Below, piece by piece: positions 1 through 11,795 of a DNA stretch of 64,000 nucleotides (position 1 is its first letter; each line of letters opens with the position of its first letter). This stretch comes from Jacaranda mimosifolia (lineage: Eukaryota > Streptophyta > Magnoliopsida > Lamiales > Bignoniaceae). The stretch covers positions 33,460,690-33,524,689 of the forward strand of contig CM032118.1 in NCBI GenBank assembly GCA_018894105.1. Direction: 5' to 3'. Made by a program: the position numbers and the translations under genes. The notes under the pieces were generated by a model. That model worked only from the letters and a program-made list of their open reading frames with translations, had not been told where the DNA came from and did not search any database.

Positions 1-452
1 AAGTATAATATATTATTATTAGTCAGTATTAGTAACAATAAAAAGCGTCACGCTTTCAATTGTTGTACTCCATTGGATTTGGCGACCATTTTCTTCTTGC
101 CAAAGTTATCTTCCACGCCGTTGACTGATCCTTGGAAATTCTACTGGTTCCCGACATATACAAATCCTGGAACCTGAGAGATCATATTCGTCCATCATGG
201 GCCGTATACGTGGGCCCACAGGGTCGAAGGATATGATCTTTTAACGCTCCCGAATTCAAAAGTTACCAACAAGGATTTGGTTGGTTCGATGTTCTTAACT
301 TCTTTTTATATTTACTGCCGCGGTCACTCTTCGACTGCGGTAGAAATTAGAATCCCTATTGTTCTCGTAACATTTTTCTTTCTCAACTTTTGTACAAAGG
401 AATGAGAATAATAAGACGAAGAAGAATAATTTATAATTATAATTATTACCAC

Positions 453-495
<43 letters not shown>

Positions 496-610
496 TTTCC
501 TTAGCTCACTTATGTGTAATCGATTTTTCATGTAATCAATATGAATAATAAATTTTTTATTTTTGATTTTTCAGAACTTAAATCCTATGAATCGAAAAGT
601 CCATATTACT
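1..610. other. Gene-free left edge with an ATT microsatellite
   Basis: I see no supportable gene here. An ATT/TTA trinucleotide run lies at about 445-496. The asparagine-rich reverse-strand reading frame over it is only the microsatellite translated, so it is not called. The stretch 60-300 is less AT-rich and contains CCCACAGGG-like segments but shows no protein similarity I can recognise. The microsatellite may be the tail of a further copy of the tandem duplication described at 611-7430, whose copies also end in TTG/TTA runs. Confidence 0.5.
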
Positions 611-1998
611 AATGATTTAGATTTAATATAATTAACCTACATTTAACGTTCGCATAAATCTTAAACAATGTCCTGATACATTTGGCAATGTTCATTTTTC
701 AAAATAAAAATTAATTTTTTTCTTAAATTCAATTTTTTTAATATATTATTAATTATTAAAAAATTTAATTGCTTCAAATCATTAAATCAATTAAAACTAT
801 ATATCTATTTTAATTATTAATTTAATATTAATACATATTTTTTAATTATTATATCACTATAAAAATAATTTATAATAACATAAAACTTGATGTGACATTA
901 TTAATCAACCAAAAGCTTACATGAAAGGACTTTTTGATAAACTTGATTTTTGTTAAAAAGATAAAATTAAATATTACACGAATCTCCAAATATACTAACA
1001 AAATATGATGATAAAATTAAATATTACACATATCTCCAAATATACTAACAAAATATGATCTTTCAAAATCCCCAAATATAACCAAATATTATCTTATTGT
1101 CAATAATATTCCAATCAAATTTTGGTCCTAAGGCTCTATCATGTTTAGATGTCATCAAAGCATATGCACCACGAGCTGAGGTAGGGCTGTAAACGGATAG
1201 GATAGATTGTATTCGTATCTGTATCTGTTTAAGTTTTACAATATCCGTATCCGACGAATATTTTTTAAAAACATCCGAATTCGTATCTATCGGATATTAT
1301 CTAAATTCGAATATATCCGTATCCGATTATAATTATTTCGAATATCCGTTTATAAATATCCGAATATTCATTTATAAATATCCAAATGTCCATTTATGAA
1401 TATCCGAATATCCAAATCCGTTAACTAATAATAAAATGCATTTTTTTTCTAACAAATTTCATTTAAAAAATAATCAAATAAATAACATAATAAAATCTAA
1501 AAAAAAAACAACAAATAACCAATAAAATTAGCATACTCTTAAGATCAAACAAACATACAAATCTCCTCAAGAATCAAAAGAAATAACAATCTTCAATACA
1601 TAATACAATAATACAAAAGGAACAAAATAAAGGTTCATTTTAATACAAGAAAAATCTTTATATAATCCAACAACACGACTATGCTTGAACTTCTCATCTG
1701 TTTAACACTGCAAAACATAATAAAAAAAAATATTATTGATAAAGTTTAAGAGATTATCTATTAAGGGAGGAAAAACACTCTATAAAAACTTATAACATAC
1801 TTTACAAATAATCTCAAAAATAAAAAAATAAAAAAGTAAAGAGAAAGTACACCAAAAGCAACCATTGAAGCATCACAATAATTGGCACCATGTACTCCAA
1901 AAGTTCAATCAATTATACCTACAAAAAAGTATATATTAGTCTATATTTATATGTTGATATATAAATAAAAAAAATTAAATAAATAAAAGAAATACTCA

Positions 1999-4002
1999 TT
2001 ACTTACAATCATTTTCAATTGTCGGCAACCAATATTTAACACAAAATAAACATTCCACCGTTTCATAATTTAGCGAGGCACGAGTATCATCAATAATTCT
2101 ACGTGCTTGACTAAAAGTAGACTCCGATGGTACCGTAGTACATGGAATTGCCAAAATATCATGAGTCAATTTTGCAAGATTTGGAAATCTTACTCTATTA
2201 TGCTTCCACCAACCCCAAATATCAAATGAGACATTTTCTTCATCATTATAGGGGACTAACCCTTCATCCAAATTCAACTCAATATCACTTTTTAGCAACA
2301 CTCGTCATACTAGATTGAGCTGCGAACACTTTAAACATTGCAATAAGAGAGTTTTGGGACTTTGAAGAATTGACATGGCTAGAAGAAGACTCACAAGCAC
2401 CAGTGACATTGACGCATGAATTTTCCTCATATTCCGAAACTAATTCAACCCAAAAAGTACGAACTTTGCTTATATAAAAATCTGCACTCTCACCATACAT
2501 ATTGTTAAAAGCAAGCTCAACAAATTTCATCTTGTACCTAGGATCAAGAATTCCAACAATAGTCAACACCATGTTGCATTCATCCCAATACTTATCAAAC
2601 TTTGTTTGCATCAAAAGTGCCGTCATTTGAATATTTTCATCATCACTCTTACTCCACTTCATCAACTCCGCTCTAATCAAACAAACATTAGTAAAGTACA
2701 CAGGTGCAGTTGGATAGTTACTTCCAAAAAGCTCTAAAGTAGCATCCTTAATATTTTCAAATGATCACAAATTTTTGCCCCCATTTCCCATTTCTCATTT
2801 GAAGGTAAAAATTTATAATCATTATCCAAATCAGCCAAGTGGTTAAATGCTTCTTTAAGCTCTAAAGCATTCACAAGCATATCATATGTTGCATTCCATC
2901 TAGTTTCACAATCTAAACTAGCACGCCTCTTAGGATTAAACCGAGTTTGACTCAAAGCAAGAGAAATTTTTTCATCCCTTTGTACTGATTGATTGATGTA
3001 CTTGACACTATCACGAATTTTTTCAATTAATCCACGAACAACATCAAGTCCACTTTTAACAATCAATTTCAATATATGGGTTGAACATCGAATATGAAAC
3101 ATGTCACCATTGTGCAAAAGTGATTTCTTATCATTCAACCATTTTCTCATGCCATCCAACATTCCAGAATTTTGAGAGGCATTATCCACAACCACAGAAA
3201 ATAACTTCTTGTCAATATTCCATTCCAAAACACGATTTTTCAACCAATCACATAAAGACAAGCCATCATGTGGATACTGAACAACATGAAAAGCAATCAA
3301 TCTTTTGTGCAATTTCCAATCAGAATCAATTGAATGACAAGTCACACAAAAATATCCACGATTCTGATGATCAGATGTCCACCCATTAGTTGTAAGTGTG
3401 ACTCGAGAAGTTAAGTTTTCAATTTCTTGATAAACTCTTATTTTCTCCTCATTGTAAACATTCACCAAATCATTTTTCACAGTATTTCTTGATCAATGCT
3501 TATATGATGGCACACAATAAGATATCCACAATCTGAAATACTCATACTGAGCCATAAGAAAAGGCAAATTATGCTTCGCAATCATTTTGGCAAATAAAGC
3601 TCTCTCAACTGTAGAATCAAACTTATGTGTTGTCATCTTAGGGGTAGGGTCAAGACTAATGCTAGATTTACCAATAAATGTCTGTCGAATGTCACTTGAT
3701 TTATTCTTAAGAGGGAAATTTTGAACATGATTTTTCAAATAAGTTGTTCCACTTTTACTAGAGCCATCAAATTTTCTTTTGCAATATATGCAAGTGGCAA
3801 TAACATTGCCCTTACCCCCCACTAATTCCCTAGTATAGTGCTCCCATACGGCAAATGTTAATTTTCTACGCTTAACTTCAATTTGTTGAGTGTCACATGG
3901 TGTAGAATCAACATGTTCAGTAGTAGGATTTATATATATACTTGAACTTGTAGTAGATGGTGTAGAAGCACTAGTAACTGGAAGATTCGGAGTATGTGAC
4001 AT
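1999..4002 (-). pseudogene. hAT transposase pseudogene (BED zinc finger, RNase H-like core, dimerisation domain)
   Basis: Read from 4002 downward, the first block (4002-3493) has a BED-type zinc finger with a CxxC pair followed by a histidine (CIYCKRKF...LKNHV). A TGA at about 3492 stops it, yet the frame continues unchanged into the second block (to 2734). That block is the catalytic RNase H-like core with the VDNASQN and CETRWNATYDML motifs. A frameshift near 2735 leads to the third block (2701-2285) with LDPRYKMKF. A second frameshift near 2300 leads to the C-terminal hAT dimerisation domain (FPNLAKLTHDILAIP, PSESTFSQARRIID; 2301-1999). The domain order is that of RICESLEEPER/Daysleeper-like transposases. 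One nonsense codon and two frameshifts mean it cannot make a full enzyme, but the low lesion count suggests fairly recent death. Confidence 0.88.
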
Positions 4003-4284
4003 AATTCAACAATTTCTTTTTCAAAAACCTGTTGAACAATAAAAAAAATAATCAAACATTGCCCAAAAATAATTTACACTAAAATAACTACATAATTCAT
4101 AATCACAATTTATATAATTATAACTTTAACACTAAAATAATTTACCTTTGACAATTCCCAAAAATGTAAAATTTCAAACCTGCACAATTAAATAAAACAT
4201 TACTATAATTTAATTATAAAAAAATAAAAATAAAAAAGGGGTGGGAGACAAAAATAAATAAAAATAGAAAGGGGGGGGGGTTTA

Positions 4285-4520
4285 AGAGGCTAGAACCAGC
4301 TTCTGGTTCCAGAAGCTGGCCTAGCGAGTGCCCAGCTTCTGCTGGTTCTAGATTTGCTGGCCTCCGAGGCTGCTAGCTCTCGCAACCCCGGCGAGCCAAC
4401 AAACGAAATGGGGCTGGCCGATGGGGAGGCCAGCCCTGTCACCTCCCGCCAAGCTGGCTCACAGCTTTGGGGTCGCGGAGCCCAGCTAGCCTCCGCGACG
4501 GGCTTCTCGCTGGCGGGAAT
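4285..4520. promoter_or_regulatory. GC-rich palindromic block in the hAT element
   Basis: About 230 bp of GC-rich, CpG-containing sequence sits in otherwise AT-rich DNA, about 280 bp upstream of the transposase start. It has short inverted repeats, for example AGAACCAGCTTCTGGTTC, GGCTGGCC..GGCCAGCC and GTCGCGGAG..CTCCGCGAC. The position fits the transposase promoter or 5' leader. No TATA box or known factor site was identified, so the regulatory role is inference. Confidence 0.4.
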
Positions 4521-5084
4521 GGTAACTACATGAAAATTAAAAAAAAAAATGAGAGAAGGGAAGAAGAGAGTATCGTGTGGCTGTTGTGAGAGTGAAAGAG
4601 GGAAGTGAAATTGAAATGTAAAATGGGAGGTGGGGTTTAGTGAATAGTGATTTGGTTATGCTTTTGATTTTTACATTTTTTTTATATTTTATTTTATTGT
4701 AGTAATTAATTTTTAAAATTTTTAAATTTAATTATTCATCAATTTATTATACATGACTTTGATTCATATTCTGATATTTAATATTTTTGCATATTATATT
4801 TTAATGTAAATTAAAAGATTAGTTTTTACGATGGCTATTGAATATTGACATTTAATTTTAGATATGTAGATATAACAATGTTAATCAATAAAAATATTCT
4901 CTATTATTAATATTTTGGGGTTTAAAATTTATAAAATTGTGAGATTTTAGAATTTAGAGTTTAAGTTTGTATTTAGATAAATTTTATTATTTTTCTAAAT
5001 TAATAATAGTACAACTCTACAAAAAATAAAATTATGAAATGATATTTTCATCTTATATTATATGTATATAGTTAGATATTGTAA

Positions 5085-5880
5085 AATATTTAAAAGATGT
5101 TTACATAAGTTTATAAGCTCCTCAAAATATTTTATAAGATGTTAGTGTTTCATAATTTTTAAGAAAATAACTTATAAAATTTCTAAAATAAGATGTTAAA
5201 AACTTATAAGTACTTTTTAAGAAAGTAATGAGTTCTTATCTTATTTTTAAAATCTTAACCAGTTCCCTTAATTTTAATCATATTAATTATAAAATTGTTA
5301 TTATTAATACCTTATAAGCTCTAAGATCTTATAATTCAAATACTTTGAGAAGTTATTTTTCAAAAAAAATGTAGCATCTTATAAGTTCGAAAAATATTTT
5401 ATAAAATACAGGAAATTAAAAAACATCTATAACATGCATGAGCTTATAAGACATTTTAAATAAGTTTAGCCAAACACCTTCTTAGAGAGTGTATACCTAA
5501 ACTTATTTAAAAGATCTTATATAAGTTCTTACATCTTATAAGATATTTTTCGAGCTTATAAGTTGCTAGATCTTTTTTTGAAAATTAGTTCTGAAAGTAT
5601 TTAGATAAAATAAAATTTTGCAACCTATAAGGTATTAATAATGACAATTTTATAATTAATATGCTTAAAATTAAAGGAGTTTGTTAATATCATAAAAATA
5701 AGTTAGGAATTCCTAACTTTTATAAAAAGAACTTATAAACTTTTAACATCTTATTTTAAGAGCTTATAAGTTCCCTTTAAAAAAAATTACTAAACACTTT
5801 TTGATATCTTGTAAGATCTCAAATGTGTTATAAGATATTTTAAGAAGCTTATAAGCTTACCCAAACAATTTCTCAAATCT
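5085..5880. mobile_element. Two MITEs of the same family in inverted orientation
   Basis: The copy at about 5085-5487 reads through a CTTAATTTTAATCATATTAATTATAAAATTG core. The copy at about 5488-5880 contains the reverse complement of the same core (from about 5645). Both are rich in CTTATAAG and AAGATGTT motifs and have TTTGG/CCAAAC ends. They lie tail to tail with no spacer and could fold into a hairpin with arms near 390 bp. They belong to the CTTATAAG family that recurs at about 7497, 43093, 52265 and 61205, and are nested in the hAT element. Confidence 0.65.
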
Positions 5881-7165
5881 TAATGTCCCCTTAGCAAGTT
5901 AATAATTTACGTATTTTACTATTTTATTTTAGAATTAAAACGTTAATTATTCTTGATTTAGTTTTTTTTTATTATAATTATTGATTCACTTTATGATTAA
6001 TTAATATTAATTCAATGACACCAATATAAATTAATTATAAAGTAAAGCAACAATAATTTTATATTGATTAATTTTATCATTTATATATTGATTTTTCAAT
6101 TTTTTTGATTTAATATTATTTAATTATCATCATTATCATCTAATTTCTTTACTAATTTATACATATATTCACTTATATATATTATGAAATTTCATATTGA
6201 AAAAATAAAACTAATTTATTATGTATAATAGTATATTATATATGATAATTTTTTTAAATATTATTTATATATTAAAATACATAAAAGTAGAATATATTAT
6301 ATATAATAATTTTTTAAATATTATTTATTGGATACGGATAACAAATTTAATTAAATTACGGATAATCGAATATATAAACGGATATATCCAACGGATATGT
6401 ATTCGGAGAGGTATTAAACGAATCAGATAGGTATTTACCATATTCGTATTCGTTTACAGTCAAATGTCTGCTAATCGGATATGGATAATATCCGCTTTAA
6501 ATGGATACAAATAATAGCTCTATAAACGGATTCGGATGCTAGCGGTAAACGAATTTTCGAATATCCATTTACAGCCCTAACTAGAGGTGTATTATGAGAT
6601 ACTTCAATATTGTTATTGTTGTTGTTGTTGTAGTTTTTTCAATTTTTTAAATCGATTTCCTGACAGGCCACTATTGTTGTTGTTGTTCTTCTTCTTCTTA
6701 TAGAGCATAATGAATTAGGTATAAGCATAACATGTTTAAAAGCATACTTACATTGAACTAATGATTTAGATTTAATTAAGTTAATTTATACCTAACATTT
6801 GCTGAAATACCAGGCAATGTTTGGATGCATTTGATAATGTTAATTCTTCAAAAATAGATTCAAATATTGTTCTAAATTTTTTTTTCTCAGTATATTATTA
6901 AAAATTTTAATCATTTCAAATCAGTTTATAGATCAAAACTATATATTTACATATTCCAATCATTAATTTAATATGAAAATATATTTGTCAATTATCAGTC
7001 AAAAACTTACATGAAAAAACTTTTATAATAAAAATTGTCTTTTTTTTAAATAAAATCAAATATTCCTTTATTCCAAACACATCTTCGATGATACTGCTAA
7101 AATGTATTCTTTCAAAATCCGCCAAAATATAACCTAATATTGCCTTTGTGTTAATAATACTCCAA

Positions 7166-7286
7166 GGGCTTGTTTGTTTCAAATGTTAAGGTTTGATAGA
7201 TCCATTTTCAAGCCTAATTTTCTGTTTGCTTCATATTTTTATGACCCATGATATTTTCTGTTTGATTCTATATGCCCAAGCAAACA
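7166..7286. mobile_element. Short MITE-like insertion
   Basis: This stretch is absent from the first copy of the surrounding duplication, where AATATTCCAATC is continuous. Here CTCCAA is followed by GGGCTTGTTTGTTT, about 100 bp, then AAGCAAACAAT and CTCCAATC. The ends match inversely over about 10 bp (TTGTTTGTTT and TTGTTTGCTT), and CTCCAA may be the target duplication. The class is not determined. Confidence 0.5.
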
Positions 7287-7496
7287 ATCTCCAATCATAT
7301 TTTGGTCATAAGAATATAAGGCTCTATTATGTCTGGATGTCATCAAAGCATATGCACCATGACTATGGGTGTTTTATGAGATACTTAACTATTATTATTG
7401 TTGTCATTATGCAACCCAATTAATTTGGTATAAAGCATAAAATCTTCAAACTTATAGATCAACTTGCCCACTACATTTGAAATGTATGTTTGGAGG

Positions 7497-8457
7497 ATGT
7501 TTGGATGAATTTATAAATTTTTTAAATTATTTTATAAAATATTTGAGAATTTATAAAATATTATAAAGTGTTTGATAAAATTTTGAAAATGAGTTTATAA
7601 AATTTTAAAATATGATATTAGGATCTTATATACTTTTTTAAAAAAAAGTAAGAATTTTTTTTTTTTATAAGATGTCAATATACTCCTTTAATTTTAACGA
7701 TATCAATTATAAAATTATCATTACTAATATCTTATAAGCAGTGTTTGAAAAATCGAACTGTTCATTGAACCGAAAAACTTACCGATTCACAGTTCACTGG
7801 TTCAACCGTTGGTCGAACCGTAATTGAACTATAATGTCATAATTACGCAATATATATATATATTTATATTATATATTATTTAAAAATTAATAAAATGCTA
7901 AAATATAAAGAGTTTAAATAAAATTGTCTAATTTCACAATCCAAATTTCATAATTCATATTATAAATGATCACCACAATTTAAATATCTCAACTCTAAAG
8001 TAAGGCTTTTTTCTTGTATACAATTTTTTTTGACTTTTAGATAGCTTTATGGAGGTGTACCTTAGCCTTAAAACTTTGTACTTAAATAAAAAAATTAAAA
8101 ATGTATATTAATTTCATTAAAAATTAAATTAAAAAAAACCGCTCCGGTTCAATTGAACCAGAGCGATTCATTAGTTCGAACAGTCCAACCATCAGTTTGA
8201 ACGGTTTTAACAAAATAAGGCATTTTTTTGGATTTTCTGATTTTATGAGAAAACTGGACCGGTTCGACAATCGATCAACAATCAGATTGTTCGATCTAGT
8301 CCGATTTTTTAAAGCATCAAATTTTTATTTTATCGAAATACTTCAAAATTTTATTCTTATAGTAAGATTTAAAATCTTGTAAGCTGCAAAAATATTTTAT
8401 AAGATGTAGAAACTTATAAGATCTTTAGAATGAAATTAATCAAATACTCTCTTATCT
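7497..8457. mobile_element. CTTATAAG-family MITE split by another element
   Basis: The left part (about 7497-7740) and right part (about 8317-8457) resemble the copy at 5085-5487, including the CTTTAATTTTAACGATATCAATT core near 7692 and a terminal ATTTTATAAGATGT block. They are separated by a distinct element at 7741-8316. No coding capacity. Confidence 0.6.
7741..8316. mobile_element. Nested non-autonomous DNA element with GAAAAATCGAAC ends
   Basis: The left end TGTTTGAAAAATCGAAC and the right end GTCCGATTTTTTAAAGCA are imperfect inverted repeats. The interior carries many GGTTC/GAACC/TCGAAC motifs, including a 26-bp near-perfect palindrome centred on GGTTCAATTGAACC at about 8140-8165. It sits inside the CTTATAAG-family MITE. 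The class is uncertain (possibly hAT-like) because no clean target duplication was seen. Confidence 0.55.
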
Positions 8458-9031
8458 CAATTATTTAAAATATTCTCCTTCACTCCAAAAAAATATAATA
8501 TATGCCACTATAATAATATTTTAGTGCACTTAGTAGCAAAGAAAATATAAATTTTAATTTTGAGGATGGGATTAAATTTTTACGAAGTACGAATGTCAAC
8601 TTTATTACTTTTAGGGATGTAAAATTTTAAATTTTAATATAAAACAATGTACAATATAGCTTTATATAGACTTGCTTAGCAACCTCCTCACAGTCTATCC
8701 CTGGGACTTAGATCATCAAATCCAACTTTATATTTGTAGTTTTGTCAAACTTTGAACTGTATAGCATACAAACTTGTTTAGGTGATCAAACCCTAACAAA
8801 CTCAAAGTACATGTGCGTGTGTAAAATTAAGGAAAAGAATTTGCTTGGATGATTACATATAATATCCCTGAACTTTGGTGTTAGGTTCTCAGGATTGAAT
8901 ACTTAAAATACTATCCTTTTTTGATGTAGATAAAGCTCTGCAGCTTGATTCTTGAATTTGGAAGGACATCATGGCTTGCCAAATTTGTGGAGGGCCCATA
9001 GATGCTAGAACTTGCAAATTTCTCTTCCACT
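8458..9031. other. Gene-free stretch
   Basis: No gene or repeat is recognised. A short open stretch from the ATG at 8971 (MACQICGGP...) has a CxxC pair but runs straight into the hAT end at 9032. It is too short to support a gene. Confidence 0.4.
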
Positions 9032-9833
9032 TAGGGCTGTCAATGGATATTCAAAAATTTGTTTACTATCCACATTTGTATATGTTTATACAAAATTTAT
9101 CCGCATCCGTTTAAAATGGATATTATCCGTATTCAATTAGTAGGTATCCGATTATAAACGGATGCGAACATGGTAAATGTGTATTCGATCCGTTTAATAT
9201 TCGATCAGAATATATATTTATTAAATAATATATTATTTATAAAAATCTTATAATCCATATGTGTGTATAAATTATAATTGAAGAATTGGGAAGAAAAAAG
9301 AAAAAATTTAAAAAATTATTGAAATATAGAGAAAAAAATTGAAGAATACAGTTAATCAACATAATTATTGTTGGTTGACTTTATAATTAATACGCTTAAA
9401 TGCCATTATTAATATTAATTAGTACTAATAATTAATTATAAAGTCAATTATTAATTAAAAATTATGCTATTTGTTTGATTGCTTTCTTTTTAATGAAATT
9501 GTATAATTCCTTCTATTAATTAAAATATGTATTTTTTATAAGTATATAAATTCATGTATTTGAATATTCGTAAATAGATATCTAAATAATTATCATTGAA
9601 TATAAATATCAAAAAAATAATTCGAATACAGATAAGCTTAATCAAATATGAATGCATCTGAATAATTATAATCAAATACGGATATATTCGAATTCGATCA
9701 ATATCCGATGGATACAAATTCGGATATCATTTTTAAATATATGTCAAATCCGTATCCAAAAATTCAAAAAGTTAAATGGATCTGAATATAGAAACATTGT
9801 ATCCGATCTATTTAATATTCATTTACACTCCTA
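9032..9833. mobile_element. Non-autonomous hAT element related to the 1182-6579 element
   Basis: The left end is TAGGGCTGTCAATGGATA. The right end, ATTCATTTACACTCCTA, is its imperfect inverse. Flanking octamers CTTCCACT (9024-9031) and TTCCCACT (9834-9841) match at 6 of 8 bases, as expected of an 8-bp hAT target duplication. TATCCG/CGGATA motifs crowd both ends, as in the larger element. There is no transposase domain; open frames inside are AT-rich noise. Most likely a deletion derivative. Confidence 0.75.
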
Positions 9834-10169
9834 TTCCCACTAGCCCTTCATTCTTAATTATTAAAAAAACAAAACAAAAACCAAAACTCTGCGAATTTTT
9901 GTCTTATGAAATCACTTATGCGTGCGGACCATAGAAAGTGGAATATCAATACCTTAGCCTGCAATTGCTTGTGAGATTTTTCTCATATCTGGCATCTTTA
10001 AAACCTAAAACACGCCAGGATATGTGTTTGCTTACAAGGCATTCTCGTGTCTAAGGGATAAGAGGACAAACATATCTTAAGATCCTGCCTCATTCTTTTA
10101 CTCTCTCTATGCTACACCTATCTCACACTTCACCCTTTTCAAATATTCCTCTTTCCCTTTCTGTCTAAT

Positions 10170-10447
10170 TTATTTGAAAAAAATCAAATGTCTTCGACAG
10201 AATTTTTTTTGTTGATTAGAGATTTTTAAAACTGGATTGCACTCGCCCCGTGACCAGCCATAGCCCACGCAACAAGGATTGAGACGCGTGACAGCGGCAA
10301 CAGAAACGGCGGAGTAGAGCACACAAGAGACGGCGCTTGCATTGACACCGATGTCTTGCAAGAAAAGCTGATCCATTTATCATTTGGTGGCCTCCACAGT
10401 ACAAGCTTGCCTGTTGTATCTTTCTTATGTCTAAAATCTAAATTCAT
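10170..10447 (-). pseudogene. Possible RNase H-like domain fragment
   Basis: A locally GC-richer stretch reads on the minus strand as three overlapping frames. One contains WRPPNDKWISFSCKTSV, which resembles the W-PP--GWIK-N-DASV entry motif of the RNase H-like domain in plant non-LTR elements and derived proteins. Another frame ends in a GECNPVLK-like stretch that would suit the end of that domain, implying a frameshift. The resemblance is weak. The catalytic aspartate of the first motif would be changed (CKTS instead of CDAS). Unrelated coding-like noise is the main alternative. Confidence 0.25.
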
Positions 10448-10584
10448 ATATATTGATACACAAATATCACTGTATCTATATGCGTTTGTGGCATGTATGT
10501 GTTTGTGAGTGAAGAAATGTAGTCCACCATGTATTTATGAAATTTTCACTAATTAGAAATTTTCTATAAAAAAAAACAAACTAA

Positions 10585-10926
10585 GGTAATGTTTGGTTAT
10601 GTTTTTTGTTTGATTTTATTATGTGTTTTGGGGAATGAATTATTGGAGAATGTGAAACTTATTTTTTGGTATGTTTGTTTATGTTTTGGAGGAGATATTT
10701 TTTACTATAACAGTCAAATCAATGCTTTTTTGTTGGGTTTTTAGGGTGAAAATGGAATTGAATGATTATTTTAATATTAGAATAATAATAAAATATATAT
10801 GATGTATATATATAATATATGTATGTATATATTGGAGAATGTGTAATTTAGAAGAAAAATGGGGATATGTTTGGTTATGTTTCCCCAAAACAATGTTGTT
10901 CTGGGGAAACATAACCAAACATTCCC
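10585..10926. mobile_element. Tourist-like MITE with TAA duplication
   Basis: The ends GGTAATGTTTGGTTATG and CATAACCAAACATTCCC are nearly perfect inverse repeats. TAA flanks both sides (10582-10584 and 10927-10929), the 3-bp duplication of the PIF/Harbinger superfamily. The last 66 bp (10861-10926) form their own near-perfect hairpin, so the right terminus exists in both orientations. Confidence 0.75.
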
Positions 10927-11431
10927 TAAATTTATTATTTTTTTGGTATTTAAGCTTTTATTAATTTATTTAGTTATTAACTTGTTGAATAATATTTTAT
11001 AAATTTTAGCATATAGAATTACTCTTAAAAGAAATTATTAAATTTAGCCAAATTTATTTGCGGTAAATGCTTTTCAAAATTATTAATTAATTTATTTTGA
11101 CACTAATAAAGTAAGATATAAAATAAATAACAAATTTCATAAATTAATTTTGGATAATACACAATTTTTTTTATTTTCTTTCATAATTATTAAATATAAA
11201 TAAAATTTCAACCAATCGGATTAATTGAAAACATTGTAGAAATTGATTTCAAGAAAAAAAATAATTTATGCTGGACCTACTTTGAAATTACCAAATTAAT
11301 AGACAACCTATTTTTAAAAATTAACAAAAAAATTCGATTCATTGAATTTATAAATTATTTATAATTTTTTTATATATTTTAAATCCCAAACAAACCCAAA
11401 AATCAAAACTCATAAAATAATCTCTCAAACA

Positions 11432-11795
11432 TCTATACTATTATAAAAAGGAAGGCATTTTTGTGTCTAAAACGGAAGTTATGATACCAAATCTCAATAT
11501 ACCAAATTTACCCTTTTACTTATTCAATATTCAATAAAAAATTATATGTACAAATAAACACCATTCATTCAAAAACTTTCACTATGTACCTATTTTTATT
11601 AGTTTTAGATTTTTTCTTTAATTTGCTAATGAATTATAAAAAGCTTACTTTAAGTGAGTAAGTGTTATCTTCATAATTATGCAAATTATAAATATGTTTT
11701 TGTGATACATATCAATTTTTAATATAGTGAATGTGAGAATATTGTTACTCAAAAATATTTTATGTGTACAGGAATTGCGTGCAAATGACTGCTAG
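11432..11795 (+). mobile_element. Helitron-like non-autonomous fragment
   Basis: The left end TCTATACTATTATAAAAAGG follows an A and resembles the TC(T)(C/A)TACTA start of plant Helitrons. The right end is CTAG followed by T, fitting the CTRR terminus and insertion between A and T. A GTGC-containing stretch just before CTAG is where the terminal hairpin is expected, but it is degenerate. There is no Rep/helicase sequence. Confidence 0.45.

Larger units (their letters stand above)
1182..6579 (-). mobile_element. hAT DNA transposon with decayed transposase
   Basis: The element starts with TAGGGCTGTAAACGGATA and ends with the near-inverse ATATCCATTTACAGCCCTA, terminal repeats typical of plant hAT elements. 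The flanking octamers are AGCTGAGG (1174-1181) and ACTAGAGG (6580-6587), a degenerate 8-bp target duplication. The unoccupied equivalent in the second copy of the surrounding duplication reads ACTATGGG at about 7361-7368, which fixes the boundaries. Both ends (about 1190-1430 and 6330-6575) are dense in GGATA/TATCCG motifs in opposite orientation, plausible subterminal transposase-binding sites. Inside are the broken transposase (1999-4002, minus), a GC-rich block upstream of it (4285-4520) and a pair of inverted MITEs (about 5085-5880). Confidence 0.85.
611..7430. repeat. Diverged tandem duplication (about 740 bp unit), first copy split by an hAT element
   Basis: The stretch 611-1181 plus 6588-6750 matches 6751-7430 in order. 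Shared landmarks are CTAATGATTTAGATTTAAT (near 611 and 6758), a CTTACATGAAA block (near 917 and 7009), CTTTCAAAATCC (near 1060 and 7110), and TGTCATCAAAGCATATGCACCA (near 1150 and 7337). A TATGAGATACTT block follows at about 6592 and 7375, then a TTG/TTA microsatellite. Removing the hAT element makes the two copies collinear with a period near 740 bp. The second copy carries an extra insertion of about 125 bp at about 7166-7286. I cannot tell what the unit originally was; no coding capacity is visible. Confidence 0.7.

Noticed and set aside
295..531. Asparagine-rich 78-codon minus-strand frame
   Set aside because: It is an ATT microsatellite translated; no start context, homologue or neighbouring exon supports it.
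8971..9031. Start of a small Cys-containing protein (MACQICGGP...)
   Set aside because: Only about 20 codons before the hAT end, with no continuation after the element and no recognisable family.
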